Origin: Ornithobacterium rhinotracheale DSM 15997
Lineage (GTDB): Bacteria > Bacteroidota > Bacteroidia > Flavobacteriales > Weeksellaceae
NCBI RefSeq assembly: GCF_000265465.1
Contig: NC_018016.1
Span: 1,404,501 to 1,468,500, forward strand
Reading direction: 5' to 3'
DNA length: 64,000 nucleotides
The notes beneath the pieces were generated by a model, which was not told the origin of the DNA, made no database searches, and saw only the letters and a list, made by a program, of their open reading frames with translations. Made by a program: the position numbers and the translations under genes. This document shows, piece by piece, positions 7,874-15,281 of this stretch (its first letter is position 1; each line of letters opens with the position of its first letter).

Positions 7874-10159
7874 ATGAAAAAAATACTTTTTGCTTTAGCA
7901 TTTGTATGCTTTTATGCTCAAATACAAGCGCAAGTCAATGAATATCCTACCAGCCCCGTGGATTATGTAAATCCGCTCATGGGTACGGATTCCAAATTTG
8001 CGCTCTCCAACGGGAACACCTATCCCGCCATTGGTCGGCCATGGGGCATGAACCTCTGGACGCCACAGACCAATAAAAATGGCGACGGCTGGGTGTATCA
8101 ATACAGTGCTGATAAAATCAACGGGTTTAAACAAACACATCAGCCTTCGCCGTGGATGAACGATTATGGAGCCTTTGCCATTATGCCCATTGTGGGTAAA
8201 TTACGATTTGAGGAAGGTGATCGCGCCAGCTGGTATTCGCACAAGACAGAGGAAACCACTCCGTATGATTATAAAGTGTATCTGGCAGATGAGGACATCA
8301 CTGCCGAATTAGCCCCAACGGAGCGTGCGGCGATTCTGCAATTTACTTATCCTAAAACCGATTCTGCCATGATTGTGGTAGATGCTTATCACAAAGGCTC
8401 TTGGGTGAAATACTTGCCTAAAGAAAACAAAATTGTGGGCTACAACACCTTTAACAATGGTGGCGTGGCAGATAATTTTAAAAATTATTTTGTGATAGAA
8501 TTAAGCCAAAAACCAGATTTTTATAAAACTTGGAACAATGGCAAATTTGAAAATTCTCCCGAGGTGAAAAGCGAAAGAGCGGGTATTGTCGTAGGTTTTA
8601 ATAAAACTAAAAAAGGCGAAAAAATCATTTGCCGTGTGGCATCATCGTTCATCAGTTTGGAGCAAGCCGAGCAAAATTTAAAAGCTGAATTAGGCTCAAA
8701 ATCTTTAGCCCAAGTAAAAGAAGAAGGTAAAAAGGAGTGGAACGAAGTTTTGTCTAAAGTCTTGGTAAAAGGTGGCGACGAAAACCAAATGCGCACTTTT
8801 TATTCTTGCTTGTATCGCATGGTGTTTTTCCCGCTTAGAATGTACGAAATCACTCAAAATGGCGACATCGTACACTACAGTCCGCAAAACGGAAAAGTGG
8901 AAAAAGGCTATAAATTTGCAGGGACAGGCTTTTGGGATACTTTCAGAGCCTTGTATCCTTTCTTAAACTTGATGTATCCTTCGATCAATAAGCAAATGCA
9001 AGAAGGCTTAATCAATGATTACAAAGAAGGCGGCTGGTTGCCAGAATGGTCTTCGCCAGGCTATCGTGGAATCATGATTGGTAACAATTCGGCATCGGTG
9101 GTGGCAGAGGCTTACATCAAAGGTTTGCGTGGCTACGACATCGAAACGCTATACGAGGCACTGATTCATGGTGCCAATAACGAAGGTCCCGGAGCTACGG
9201 GAAGAAAAGGCGTGGCGTATTATAATCAATTGGGCTATGTGCCAAACGATGTGGACATCAACGAGAATGTGGCGCGTTCGCTTGAGTATGCCTACGATGA
9301 TTTTGCGATTTATCAATTGGCTAAAGCCTTGAAAAAGCCTAAAAAAGAAATCGAAAAATACCGCAAAAAAGCTTTTAATTATAAAAAATTATTTAAGCCA
9401 GAAAATAAATTAATGGCTCCTAAAAACAAAGACGGCAAATTTTCGCCCAACTTCAATCCGTTTTCTTGGGGCGGAGCCTTTACCGAGGGCAACAGCTGGC
9501 ACTACTCGTGGTCGGTGTTTCAGGACATTGAGGGCTTAAAGAATTTAATGGGCGGAAACCGAGAGTTTGTCCAAATGCTGGATTCTATTTTTGTGATGCC
9601 GCCTACTTATGAGGCTTCGTATTATGGCGGAATCATCCACGAAATCAGAGAAATGCAAGTGATGGGCATGGGGCAATATGCACACGGAAATCAGCCGATT
9701 CAGCACATGATTTATTTGTATGATTATGCGGGTGAGCCGTGGAAAACCCAAAAATGGGCACGCGAGGTGATGAACCGCATGTACAACGCAAATCCAGATG
9801 GCTATTGTGGCGATGAGGACAATGGGCAAACATCGGCTTGGTATGTGTTCTCTGCCCTGGGCATGTATCCCGTAACGCCTGCTTACCCTGAGTATGCACT
9901 GGGCGCACCATTGTTCAAAGAAGCGACTTTAAGTTTTGAAAATGGCAAAAAATTAAAAATTGAAGCACCAAACAATTCAGCCCAAAACCGCTATGCCGAC
10001 AAGGTGTGGGTGAATGGTAAATTGTATGATAAAAACTATTTCAATCATTTTGATTTGCTCAAAGGCGGTGTCATTAAATTCGACATGCAAGCCGAGCCCA
10101 ATAAAAAGCGTGGCACGAGCAAAAACGCTTATCCTTTCTCAATGAGCTTGGAGCGATAA
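7874..10159 (+). CDS. GH92 alpha-mannosidase, exported
   Basis: This 761-residue enzyme belongs to glycoside hydrolase family 92, calcium-dependent exo-alpha-mannosidases that trim N-glycans and yeast mannan. It has a signal peptide (MKKILFALAFVCFYAQIQAQ). Mature-protein landmarks include VNPLMGTDS near residue 32, GTGFWDTFRALYP near 350, GNQPIQHMIYLYDYAGEP near 610 and the hallmark CGDEDNGQTSAWYVFSALG near 645. It has full family length. No SusC/SusD pair is adjacent. The last 24 coding bases are repeated at 11017-11040, after the next gene. A strong terminator follows at 10166-10195. Confidence 0.96.
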   Translation: MKKILFALAFVCFYAQIQAQVNEYPTSPVDYVNPLMGTDSKFALSNGNTYPAIGRPWGMNLWTPQTNKNGDGWVYQYSADKINGFKQTHQPSPWMNDYGAFAIMPIVGKLRFEEGDRASWYSHKTEETTPYDYKVYLADEDITAELAPTERAAILQFTYPKTDSAMIVVDAYHKGSWVKYLPKENKIVGYNTFNNGGVADNFKNYFVIELSQKPDFYKTWNNGKFENSPEVKSERAGIVVGFNKTKKGEKIICRVASSFISLEQAEQNLKAELGSKSLAQVKEEGKKEWNEVLSKVLVKGGDENQMRTFYSCLYRMVFFPLRMYEITQNGDIVHYSPQNGKVEKGYKFAGTGFWDTFRALYPFLNLMYPSINKQMQEGLINDYKEGGWLPEWSSPGYRGIMIGNNSASVVAEAYIKGLRGYDIETLYEALIHGANNEGPGATGRKGVAYYNQLGYVPNDVDINENVARSLEYAYDDFAIYQLAKALKKPKKEIEKYRKKAFNYKKLFKPENKLMAPKNKDGKFSPNFNPFSWGGAFTEGNSWHYSWSVFQDIEGLKNLMGGNREFVQMLDSIFVMPPTYEASYYGGIIHEIREMQVMGMGQYAHGNQPIQHMIYLYDYAGEPWKTQKWAREVMNRMYNANPDGYCGDEDNGQTSAWYVFSALGMYPVTPAYPEYALGAPLFKEATLSFENGKKLKIEAPNNSAQNRYADKVWVNGKLYDKNYFNHFDLLKGGVIKFDMQAEPNKKRGTSKNAYPFSMSLER
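10130..10153 (+). repeat. GH92 3'-end direct repeat, copy 1
   Basis: These 24 bases lie at the very end of the GH92 gene and encode YPFSMSLE. They are identical to 11017-11040. Confidence 0.95.
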
Positions 10160-10165
10160 TATGTT

Positions 10166-10195
10166 AAAAGGTTTTGCTATACGGCAAAACCTTTT
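10166..10195 (+). terminator. GH92 terminator
   Basis: A 12-bp stem (10166-10177 with 10184-10195) with a six-base loop and T5. The sequence closely resembles the terminator at 11683-11711. Confidence 0.92.
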
Positions 10196-10223
10196 TAAAT
10201 TTACTAAAGTGAAATTTTGAATC

Positions 10224-10994
10224 ATGAAAAAATTGTTTACTTTATTTTTAGGGCTGTGGATGATAAATGCAGTTTTTGCAGAGTGTGCATCAGGAAATCT
10301 GATAGCTTTTCCTCAGAATGAAAAAGTGAGCCAAAATAGCCTTTTTATGATTGAGGGCTATATGCTTTATCAAGATATAGTTCAATTTTTGGGCAATAAA
10401 TATCCTGTGTATTTGAAAAGTGAGCAAGAAAAAATTCCGCTGCAAGTGGTGGAGTATTGCAAGGGGGAATATGATTTAGAGCAAGTGATACTCAAGCCTC
10501 AAAGGCTTCCCAAAGCAGGTGTTACCTATGTGCTTTTTGTAGACAATCTGCCAGAATATTTAAATACTTATGAAAATGGAAAAAGGCTTAAAAATCGGAG
10601 GCTTAATACATATTATATCTTAAATGAACAAGATACAAAAAAGCCTACATTAAGTGGAATTCCAAAATTTATGAAAAGTATATTTGAGCAATATGGTTGT
10701 GGAAATGATGTATATGCTATTTTTAGTAATTCTGCAAAAGATGATGATTCGGAGATTTGGGTAAAAACGACTGTAAAAAATTTGGACACGGGAGAAGTGA
10801 TGCAATACTACATTAAGCCCTTTAATGGTAAACTCTATGTGGGACACGGCATGTGTAGTGGTGCTTTCAATTTTGGAGATAGTAAGCAGTTTTCAGTCGT
10901 TTTCAGCTTTATGGATTCATCTGGCAATGTGAGTGATGCTAATATTGAGCCTGTCATTTTTGAAAATCCGATATATCACAAGAAAAGTAAATGA
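10224..10994 (+). CDS. Exported protein of unknown function
   Basis: A 256-residue protein with a signal peptide (MKKLFTLFLGLWMINAVFA, cleavage near residue 20). The mature part looks beta-rich and contains five cysteines: at the new N-terminus, in EYCKGEYD, in YGCGNDVY and in HGMCSGAFNFG. These could form disulfides in the periplasm. The middle and end read like Ig-type beta sandwiches (VYLKSEQEKIPLQVV; KQFSVVFSFMDSSGNVSD). I do not recognise a family. It sits between two copies of the GH92 gene end and so looks inserted. No promoter element is obvious. Confidence 0.72.
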   Translation: MKKLFTLFLGLWMINAVFAECASGNLIAFPQNEKVSQNSLFMIEGYMLYQDIVQFLGNKYPVYLKSEQEKIPLQVVEYCKGEYDLEQVILKPQRLPKAGVTYVLFVDNLPEYLNTYENGKRLKNRRLNTYYILNEQDTKKPTLSGIPKFMKSIFEQYGCGNDVYAIFSNSAKDDDSEIWVKTTVKNLDTGEVMQYYIKPFNGKLYVGHGMCSGAFNFGDSKQFSVVFSFMDSSGNVSDANIEPVIFENPIYHKKSK

Positions 10995-11016
10995 TTTAAA
11001 AAAAATAGGGTCTATC

Positions 11017-11040
11017 TATCCTTTCTCAATGAGCTTGGAG
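11017..11040 (+). repeat. GH92 3'-end direct repeat, copy 2
   Basis: Exact 24-nt copy of 10130-10153, placed 22 nt after the stop of the unknown exported gene and outside any supported reading frame. It runs directly into the 21-nt tandem array. Confidence 0.95.
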
Positions 11041-11077
11041 AGGTAGAGAAATGAGGTTTTTGATAAAAGCAATATGG

Positions 11078-11308
11078 TGCAGAGCCTTTCTCTCCTATTG
11101 CAAATAAAATTTCAGTAAGTGCAAAATAATTCCTATCTTGTGCAAAGCATTTTCCAGCTTGTGCAGAGTTTACACAAGCTTGTGCAAAGGATTTCCCAGA
11201 TGGGGGAAAGGCAGCACAAGATAGGAAATTGAATACACAACATAATGTAAAGAATTTCCCAGATAGGAAATTCAATATCCTAGATGGTTTTTTAAATATT
11301 TGATAATG
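11078..11308. repeat. Degenerate 21-nt tandem array
   Basis: About eleven units of exactly 21 nt with no indels. TGCA begins units at 11078, 11099, 11120, 11141, 11162 and 11183, and a TGTA variant starts at 11246. The intervening and last units (11204, 11225, 11267, 11288) are more diverged, often beginning GGGAAA or GAAATT. A rough unit is TGCAAAGNATTTCCCAGATNG. The minus strand is open across the array (11275-11012) and would give a heptad-repeating peptide, but I see no support for it being translated. The spacer 10995-11341 holds nothing else apart from the repeat at 11017-11040. Confidence 0.85.
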
Positions 11309-11341
11309 AATACAATGTTTAACCCTTAAAATAATAAAATT

Positions 11342-11653
11342 ATGGCGAGAAAATCGTATTCAGAGAGCATCACTTCGGCAAAAGTGATGATTGATGCCCT
11401 TAAAAATAACAAGGGAAGTTTGCCACAAAAGTTAGACGACGATTTCATCACAAAAATGGAAAACCTCCGCACCAAAGCAGAGACGCTAAACACCGAGCAG
11501 GAAAAGCTTAAAGCGGATTTAAAACAAAAAACCGAAGCACTAGACAAGGAACTCAAAGAATTAGAAAAACATTATGCAGAGGCTAAAAAGCGCATTAAGC
11601 TAGACTTTCCGCAAACAGCTTGGAAGGAGTTTGGTATTGAGGATAAAAGGTAG
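11342..11653 (+). CDS. Coiled-coil protein of unknown function
   Basis: A 103-residue, charged, cytoplasmic protein. Residues 35-85 form a long predicted coiled coil rich in Leu, Lys and Glu (LRTKAETLNTEQEKLKADLK), and the C-terminus ends FPQTAWKEFGIEDKR. The N-terminal SYSESITSAKVMIDALKNN is helical. No family recognised. It follows the 21-nt array and is followed by a terminator at 11683-11711. Just past its stop, the sequence 11650-11667 resembles 11042-11061, close to the second GH92 repeat, so this gene may also have arrived by the end-duplication process seen upstream. Confidence 0.7.
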   Translation: MARKSYSESITSAKVMIDALKNNKGSLPQKLDDDFITKMENLRTKAETLNTEQEKLKADLKQKTEALDKELKELEKHYAEAKKRIKLDFPQTAWKEFGIEDKR

Positions 11654-11682
11654 AAAAGAGGTTTTTTACAGCACATTTACAG

Positions 11683-11711
11683 AAAGGTTTTGTCAGCACG
11701 GCAGAACCTTT
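11683..11711 (+). terminator. Terminator after the coiled-coil gene
   Basis: A 10-bp stem (11683-11692 with 11702-11711, one G-T pair) and a T-run. It closely resembles the GH92 terminator at 10166-10195. Confidence 0.88.
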
Positions 11712-11737
11712 TTGTTTATAACTAAAACCTTCGTTAT

Positions 11738-12178
11738 TTAACGATTCTTCTTCCCCAAATGATTGGTATACAAAAACACGGGGATTAAAATCAAAAGCAT
11801 CACAGGCTGAATAATCAATCGGCGAATGTAGAAACCTGCCGTAAAGCCTAAACTTGAAAATTCCGTTTTTAAACTATAATAATACAAGCCAAAAAACACC
11901 AAGGCACCCACCACATACACCAGCGCACTGAATTGCACATAGGCTTTTTTGTTGAAAATGAAAGCAATGATGCCGAGCGAAATGAGGGTGTTTAAGCCAT
12001 ATCTTAAAAGCATACTGAACAGGTGTTTGCCCAAGTCTATCTCGGGAAATGCCACATGATGATAATCCGTTTTGAAATAAGCCAAAAGCGGGTCGTAGAA
12101 CAATTCGGTTTGGAAAAAGCGAACTGCCATCAGCGCAAAAATCAATACAACGATAAGTGCCCAGCGTAGAAATTTCAT
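11738..12178 (-). CDS. Exosortase F system-associated membrane protein
   Basis: A 146-residue integral membrane protein with four predicted helices (about 5-22, 50-75, 80-105 and 118-140). Its position directly behind xrtF, with start and stop codons sharing bases, and its topology match the small partner protein that accompanies exosortase F in Flavobacteriia. The partner's role is unknown; it may help the exosortase fold or recognise substrate. The sequence alone would only say small membrane protein, so the call rests on context together with the length and topology. Confidence 0.8.
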   Translation of the reverse strand: MKFLRWALIVVLIFALMAVRFFQTELFYDPLLAYFKTDYHHVAFPEIDLGKHLFSMLLRYGLNTLISLGIIAFIFNKKAYVQFSALVYVVGALVFFGLYYYSLKTEFSSLGFTAGFYIRRLIIQPVMLLILIPVFLYTNHLGKKNR

Positions 12179-12717
12179 CAGTTTTTATTTTTTAGTACAA
12201 AAAACACAATCCAGATAATCCACAACACCACTACCATTCCGTAAATAATGGCAGGGAACAGATAATCGTGCGCCAATTCGCTGTATTCGGCGTGGTAGGC
12301 AAAAATATAATTGAGGATTGCAATGCGTGTAATATTGGTAAAATGCAGCAAAATCACCCCTCCCACCGAATACAAGAAACTCGGCAAAAGCTTTTTGGAA
12401 AATGCAATGATAAACGAGACGAAAATAATCATAATCGCAATGGCATTGCACCCTTCGTTTATGATACATACATAGCGGTCATTCAGCAAGAAACGGCGAA
12501 AAGTCTCTCCTGCTATCTGTTCAGAATTGGCATTGAAGCCCAGCCACTGCATCACTTGTGCGGTGCTTTCTGCCACCCAAGCCGTGAACGGATCGGCAAT
12601 TTGTTTTAACTCAGAAAAATGTTGCAAATACTGGCTATACAACAAAGTGAGCACAATATAAGCGATAAAGAATTTGGCAATGAGCCACAATGCGGGTTTA
12701 AATTCCTTTAAATTCAT
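12178..12717 (-). CDS. xrtF: Exosortase F (XrtF)
   Basis: A 179-residue membrane-embedded cysteine transpeptidase of the exosortase/archaeosortase superfamily, thought to cleave C-terminal sorting signals of surface proteins. The catalytic Cys lies in NEGCNAIAIM near residue 90. The Arg is in NITRIAILNY, and the His is probably in HDYLFPAIIYG. I chose the start at 12717 (MNLKEFKP) over 12729, because the minus-strand -7 element at 12727-12734 would overlap a start at 12729. With this start the mRNA is nearly leaderless. The partner gene follows with overlapping stop and start codons. No recognisable target protein is adjacent. Confidence 0.88.
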   Translation of the reverse strand: MNLKEFKPALWLIAKFFIAYIVLTLLYSQYLQHFSELKQIADPFTAWVAESTAQVMQWLGFNANSEQIAGETFRRFLLNDRYVCIINEGCNAIAIMIIFVSFIIAFSKKLLPSFLYSVGGVILLHFTNITRIAILNYIFAYHAEYSELAHDYLFPAIIYGMVVVLWIIWIVFFVLKNKN

Positions 12718-12726
12718 AATTAAATG

Positions 12727-12734
12727 CAAATGTA
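12727..12734 (-). promoter_or_regulatory. -7 element for xrtF
   Basis: Reads TACATTTG on the minus strand, an exact TAnnTTTG match ten bases from the chosen start. It lies back to back with the GAF-gene promoter at 12748-12755. Confidence 0.6.
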
Positions 12735-12747
12735 GAAGATTATTTTT

Positions 12748-12755
12748 TATTTTTG
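12748..12755 (+). promoter_or_regulatory. -7 element for the GAF/fRMsr gene
   Basis: TATTTTTG fits TAnnTTTG, 16 nt before the ATG at 12772, giving a very short leader. Divergent from the xrtF promoter. Confidence 0.6.
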
Positions 12756-12771
12756 CTTTAAATTCAGAATT

Positions 12772-13218
12772 ATGAGCGATTTAAAAAAGAGAATTGATAC
12801 GATTCTTGAGGCAAATCAAGAATTAGATAGCACTTTACAAAAGATTTGTAAATTGTTGTATGATGAGGTAAAGCACTTTAACTGGGTAGGCTTTTACTTT
12901 AAAAATGGAGACAAACAAGAGCTAAAGTTAGGACCTTACGAAGGTGCCCCAACCGAGCACACCATTATCCCATATGGCAAAGGAATTTGCGGACAAGTGG
13001 CGGTGAGCAACGAGACTTTTATCTCGCAAGATGTGTATGCCGAGGAAAACTATTTGGCGTGTAGCATTGAGACCAAGGCAGAAATCGTGGTGCCAATTTT
13101 TAAAAACGGAGAAAATGTAGGGCAAATCGATATTGATTCGCATTATGCCAATTCCATCAGCAAGGAAGATGAGGAGTTGCTCAATTACATTTGCGAGCGT
13201 GTAGGGAAAATGCTTTAA
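12772..13218 (+). CDS. GAF-domain protein, likely free methionine-(R)-sulfoxide reductase
   Basis: A 148-residue single-GAF protein of the fRMsr type, which reduces free methionine-R-sulfoxide. Typical landmarks are HFNWVGFYF near residue 34, PYGKGICGQVA near 63 with its Cys, and YLACSIETKAEIVVPIF near 90, whose Cys corresponds to the catalytic residue. The first of the three cysteines known in the E. coli enzyme, just before the GKGxCG motif, is replaced here (sequence TEHTIIPYGKG), so the thiol recycling may differ. It is monocistronic, with its own promoter and a terminator at 13251-13279. Confidence 0.85.
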   Translation: MSDLKKRIDTILEANQELDSTLQKICKLLYDEVKHFNWVGFYFKNGDKQELKLGPYEGAPTEHTIIPYGKGICGQVAVSNETFISQDVYAEENYLACSIETKAEIVVPIFKNGENVGQIDIDSHYANSISKEDEELLNYICERVGKML

Positions 13219-13250
13219 AATCGGATTTTTTTAAAATAATATTAAAAAAC

Positions 13251-13279
13251 AAGGGCGATTGCTGAAAGCAATCGCCCTT
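13251..13279. terminator. Terminator between convergent GAF and PafA-like genes
   Basis: A perfect 12-bp G+C-rich stem (13251-13262 with 13268-13279) with loop TGAAA. A-rich sequence before it and a T-rich stretch after it allow use from both directions. Confidence 0.9.
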
Positions 13280-13309
13280 CTCTTTTATTAAAGTTTATAA
13301 TCTTAAAAA

Positions 13310-14929
13310 TTAAGGTAAAACTTCTTTCATAATGTAGCCTTGTGAGCCGTTTGGCATAGGGATACTCAATTTTTGAGAAAGCGTAGGAGCCACATCGGTA
13401 ATGTTATAACGAGTGAAGCTTTCGCCTGGTTTCACTTTCCAGCCATACCAAATGTTTGGCACATGCGTGTCGTATAGGTAAGTAGTCCCGTGAGTGGTAC
13501 CTTTGGCACCGTATTCCATGTATTGCGGATCTAGCAATACAACGATGTCTCCGTTTTGTTTAGGGTCGTAGCCACGCTCGATTAAGCTTAAATTGTAATC
13601 AGTTGGGTTTCCTCGCAAGATGTCATTTCGGGAGTAGGTGCGTGCCACAAATGGTTTTTCGTTTGCCCAGTCGCATACTTCTCGAACAATTTTGTCGTAA
13701 TCCCATTTTTTGTTTTTAATCAATTCATCGTTCAAGTAGATGTTTTGATTAGAATAATTGGTGATTAATTCTTTGCCATAAATCGGTGCAAAGTGCTCTT
13801 GCATTTCTTTGAAGAATGCTTTGTAATCCAAATTTTTTACATGGTATTTATGGTCGAGCAAAAAGTTTGGATTTTCTGCCGCAGCGTGGTCGGCACTCAA
13901 GAAAAGTAAATAATTGCCTTTACCCACTTTTTCGTCGAGGAAGTTAAGCAAATCGGCAATGTTTAAATCCAATCTTAAATAAGTATCTTGGATCTCCATG
14001 GAGCGAGTGGCAAAGTTGTGTCCTACATAGTCGGTAGAGGAGAAGCTCACTGCTAAGAAATCTGTAAATTCGCCTTTTCCTAGATTTTCATGCTCTATGG
14101 CTTCTTTGGCTAAATGTGCCACCATGTCGTTCCCGTAAGGCGTGGTTTTTAGCACGCTGTAATTACCAGTTTTTTTAGCAACTTTCTTTAAATCATAAGG
14201 GAATACAGGCTTGTCTAGCCCAGGGAATCCCGCTTCGTATGGAGTGAAGTCTGGAGTGCTTTCGTCGTATTCTTTAGCGTCTTTAAGCAATTTCCAGCCT
14301 TGTTTTATAAATTTTTCTGGTTCTTTTTTAGCATTATAATTTTTTACCCATTGTGGCAACTCTTTCATGTAAAATGTACTTGAAATAAAGTTGCAATTTT
14401 TATCCATCCAGTAAGCCGCATCGGCAAAGTGCCCAGCGGGCAAAATTGCGCCACGATCTTTTACCGAAATCCCAATTACCTTTCCGCGGAAGTTGTTGTT
14501 AAGTTTCAAAGCATCAGTTACGGTAGTGGCTTTTAGACGGTGCGGAGACATTCTCCCTTGTTTGTCATCTGGAGCGATGCCTACACTCTGCATATTGTTG
14601 TCTGAAGTGCAATACACAAAATCCTTCTCGCCACGGTGGTACCAAGAGTTTCCTACAATGCCATGAATGGCAGGCGTAGTCCCTGTATAGAGGCTAGAGT
14701 GTCCTGGTGCCGTGTAAGTAGGCATATAATTGTAGTGTGTGTTTTTGAAATTAAAGCCCTCTCTCATCAGTCGTTTAAAACCATCGTTAGAGAAATCGCT
14801 GTTGTAGCGGTACAGATAATCGGGGCGCATTTGATCTACCACGATACCCACCACGAGTTTGGGCTGTTCTACTTGTGCATTGGTAAGGCATAGCACGCTG
14901 AGTGCTAGGCTACTAATTGTTTTTTTCAT
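13310..14929 (-). CDS. pafA: PafA-type alkaline phosphatase
   Basis: A 539-residue periplasmic phosphomonoesterase of the phosphate-irrepressible PafA class common in Bacteroidota. It has a short signal peptide (MKKTISSLALSVLCLTNAQ). The catalytic Thr is T73 in TYTAPGHSSLYTG. N94 and the K157/R159 pair in SVKDRGAILPAGH match the PafA active-site Asn and Lys-x-Arg. Zinc ligands are expected in VVDQMRPDY near residue 31, in SSTDYVGHN, and in SADHAAAENP. The length fits the family. It is transcribed alone. The gene would release phosphate from organic phosphates whatever the external phosphate level, a property known for the family and not shown here. Confidence 0.9.
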   Translation of the reverse strand: MKKTISSLALSVLCLTNAQVEQPKLVVGIVVDQMRPDYLYRYNSDFSNDGFKRLMREGFNFKNTHYNYMPTYTAPGHSSLYTGTTPAIHGIVGNSWYHRGEKDFVYCTSDNNMQSVGIAPDDKQGRMSPHRLKATTVTDALKLNNNFRGKVIGISVKDRGAILPAGHFADAAYWMDKNCNFISSTFYMKELPQWVKNYNAKKEPEKFIKQGWKLLKDAKEYDESTPDFTPYEAGFPGLDKPVFPYDLKKVAKKTGNYSVLKTTPYGNDMVAHLAKEAIEHENLGKGEFTDFLAVSFSSTDYVGHNFATRSMEIQDTYLRLDLNIADLLNFLDEKVGKGNYLLFLSADHAAAENPNFLLDHKYHVKNLDYKAFFKEMQEHFAPIYGKELITNYSNQNIYLNDELIKNKKWDYDKIVREVCDWANEKPFVARTYSRNDILRGNPTDYNLSLIERGYDPKQNGDIVVLLDPQYMEYGAKGTTHGTTYLYDTHVPNIWYGWKVKPGESFTRYNITDVAPTLSQKLSIPMPNGSQGYIMKEVLP

Positions 14930-15281
14930 TTGCTTTAATTGTTCTTAAATAATTTAAGGGCTAATCTACTAAAAATTATAGAAAATGTGGAATAAATTGA
15001 ATTAAAAAATGTTTAAATTTTACTTTTTGAAAGCCTGCTGTGGGGCTACATAAATATTTTTTTTAATTCTAATGTTAAATCTCAAAAAAAGGTTTTCAAC
15101 AATAGGTGTTTGATAATTCATCTAAGCCACATCCACACAAGATTTGAGCCCATTTTTGAACATTCAAGGGGATTTTGAAAATTGTCTTTTAAGTAAGTTT
15201 TCTATAACTTAGACCACTCGTTTGCGAGGAGAAACTTGCGAAAAATCATTTAATTATTTAATATACAAAAGTTTATACATC
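14930..15281 (+). other. Spacer upstream of the nrd operon
   Basis: 352 nt without a supported ORF. It must carry the divergent promoters of the phosphatase and nrdB. I see no exact TAnnTTTG match and no convincing NrdR box. A small hairpin CTCG-TTTG-CGAG lies at 15217-15228 in the probable nrdB leader. Confidence 0.5.

Noticed and set aside
11012-11275. 87-codon minus-strand ORF over the 21-nt array with seven-residue periodicity
   Set aside because: The periodicity follows from the 21-nt DNA repeat. There is no promoter element or conserved start, and the repeat copy of the GH92 end lies inside it.
11078-11308. CRISPR array
   Set aside because: Units are contiguous and drifting, with no constant repeat separated by unique spacers, and no cas genes are nearby.
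12268-12609. 113-codon + strand ORF
   Set aside because: It lies entirely antisense to xrtF, whose catalytic residues are clear.
14930-15281. NrdR boxes upstream of nrdB
   Set aside because: No pair of ACACwATATwTwGTGT-like palindromes was found in the spacer.
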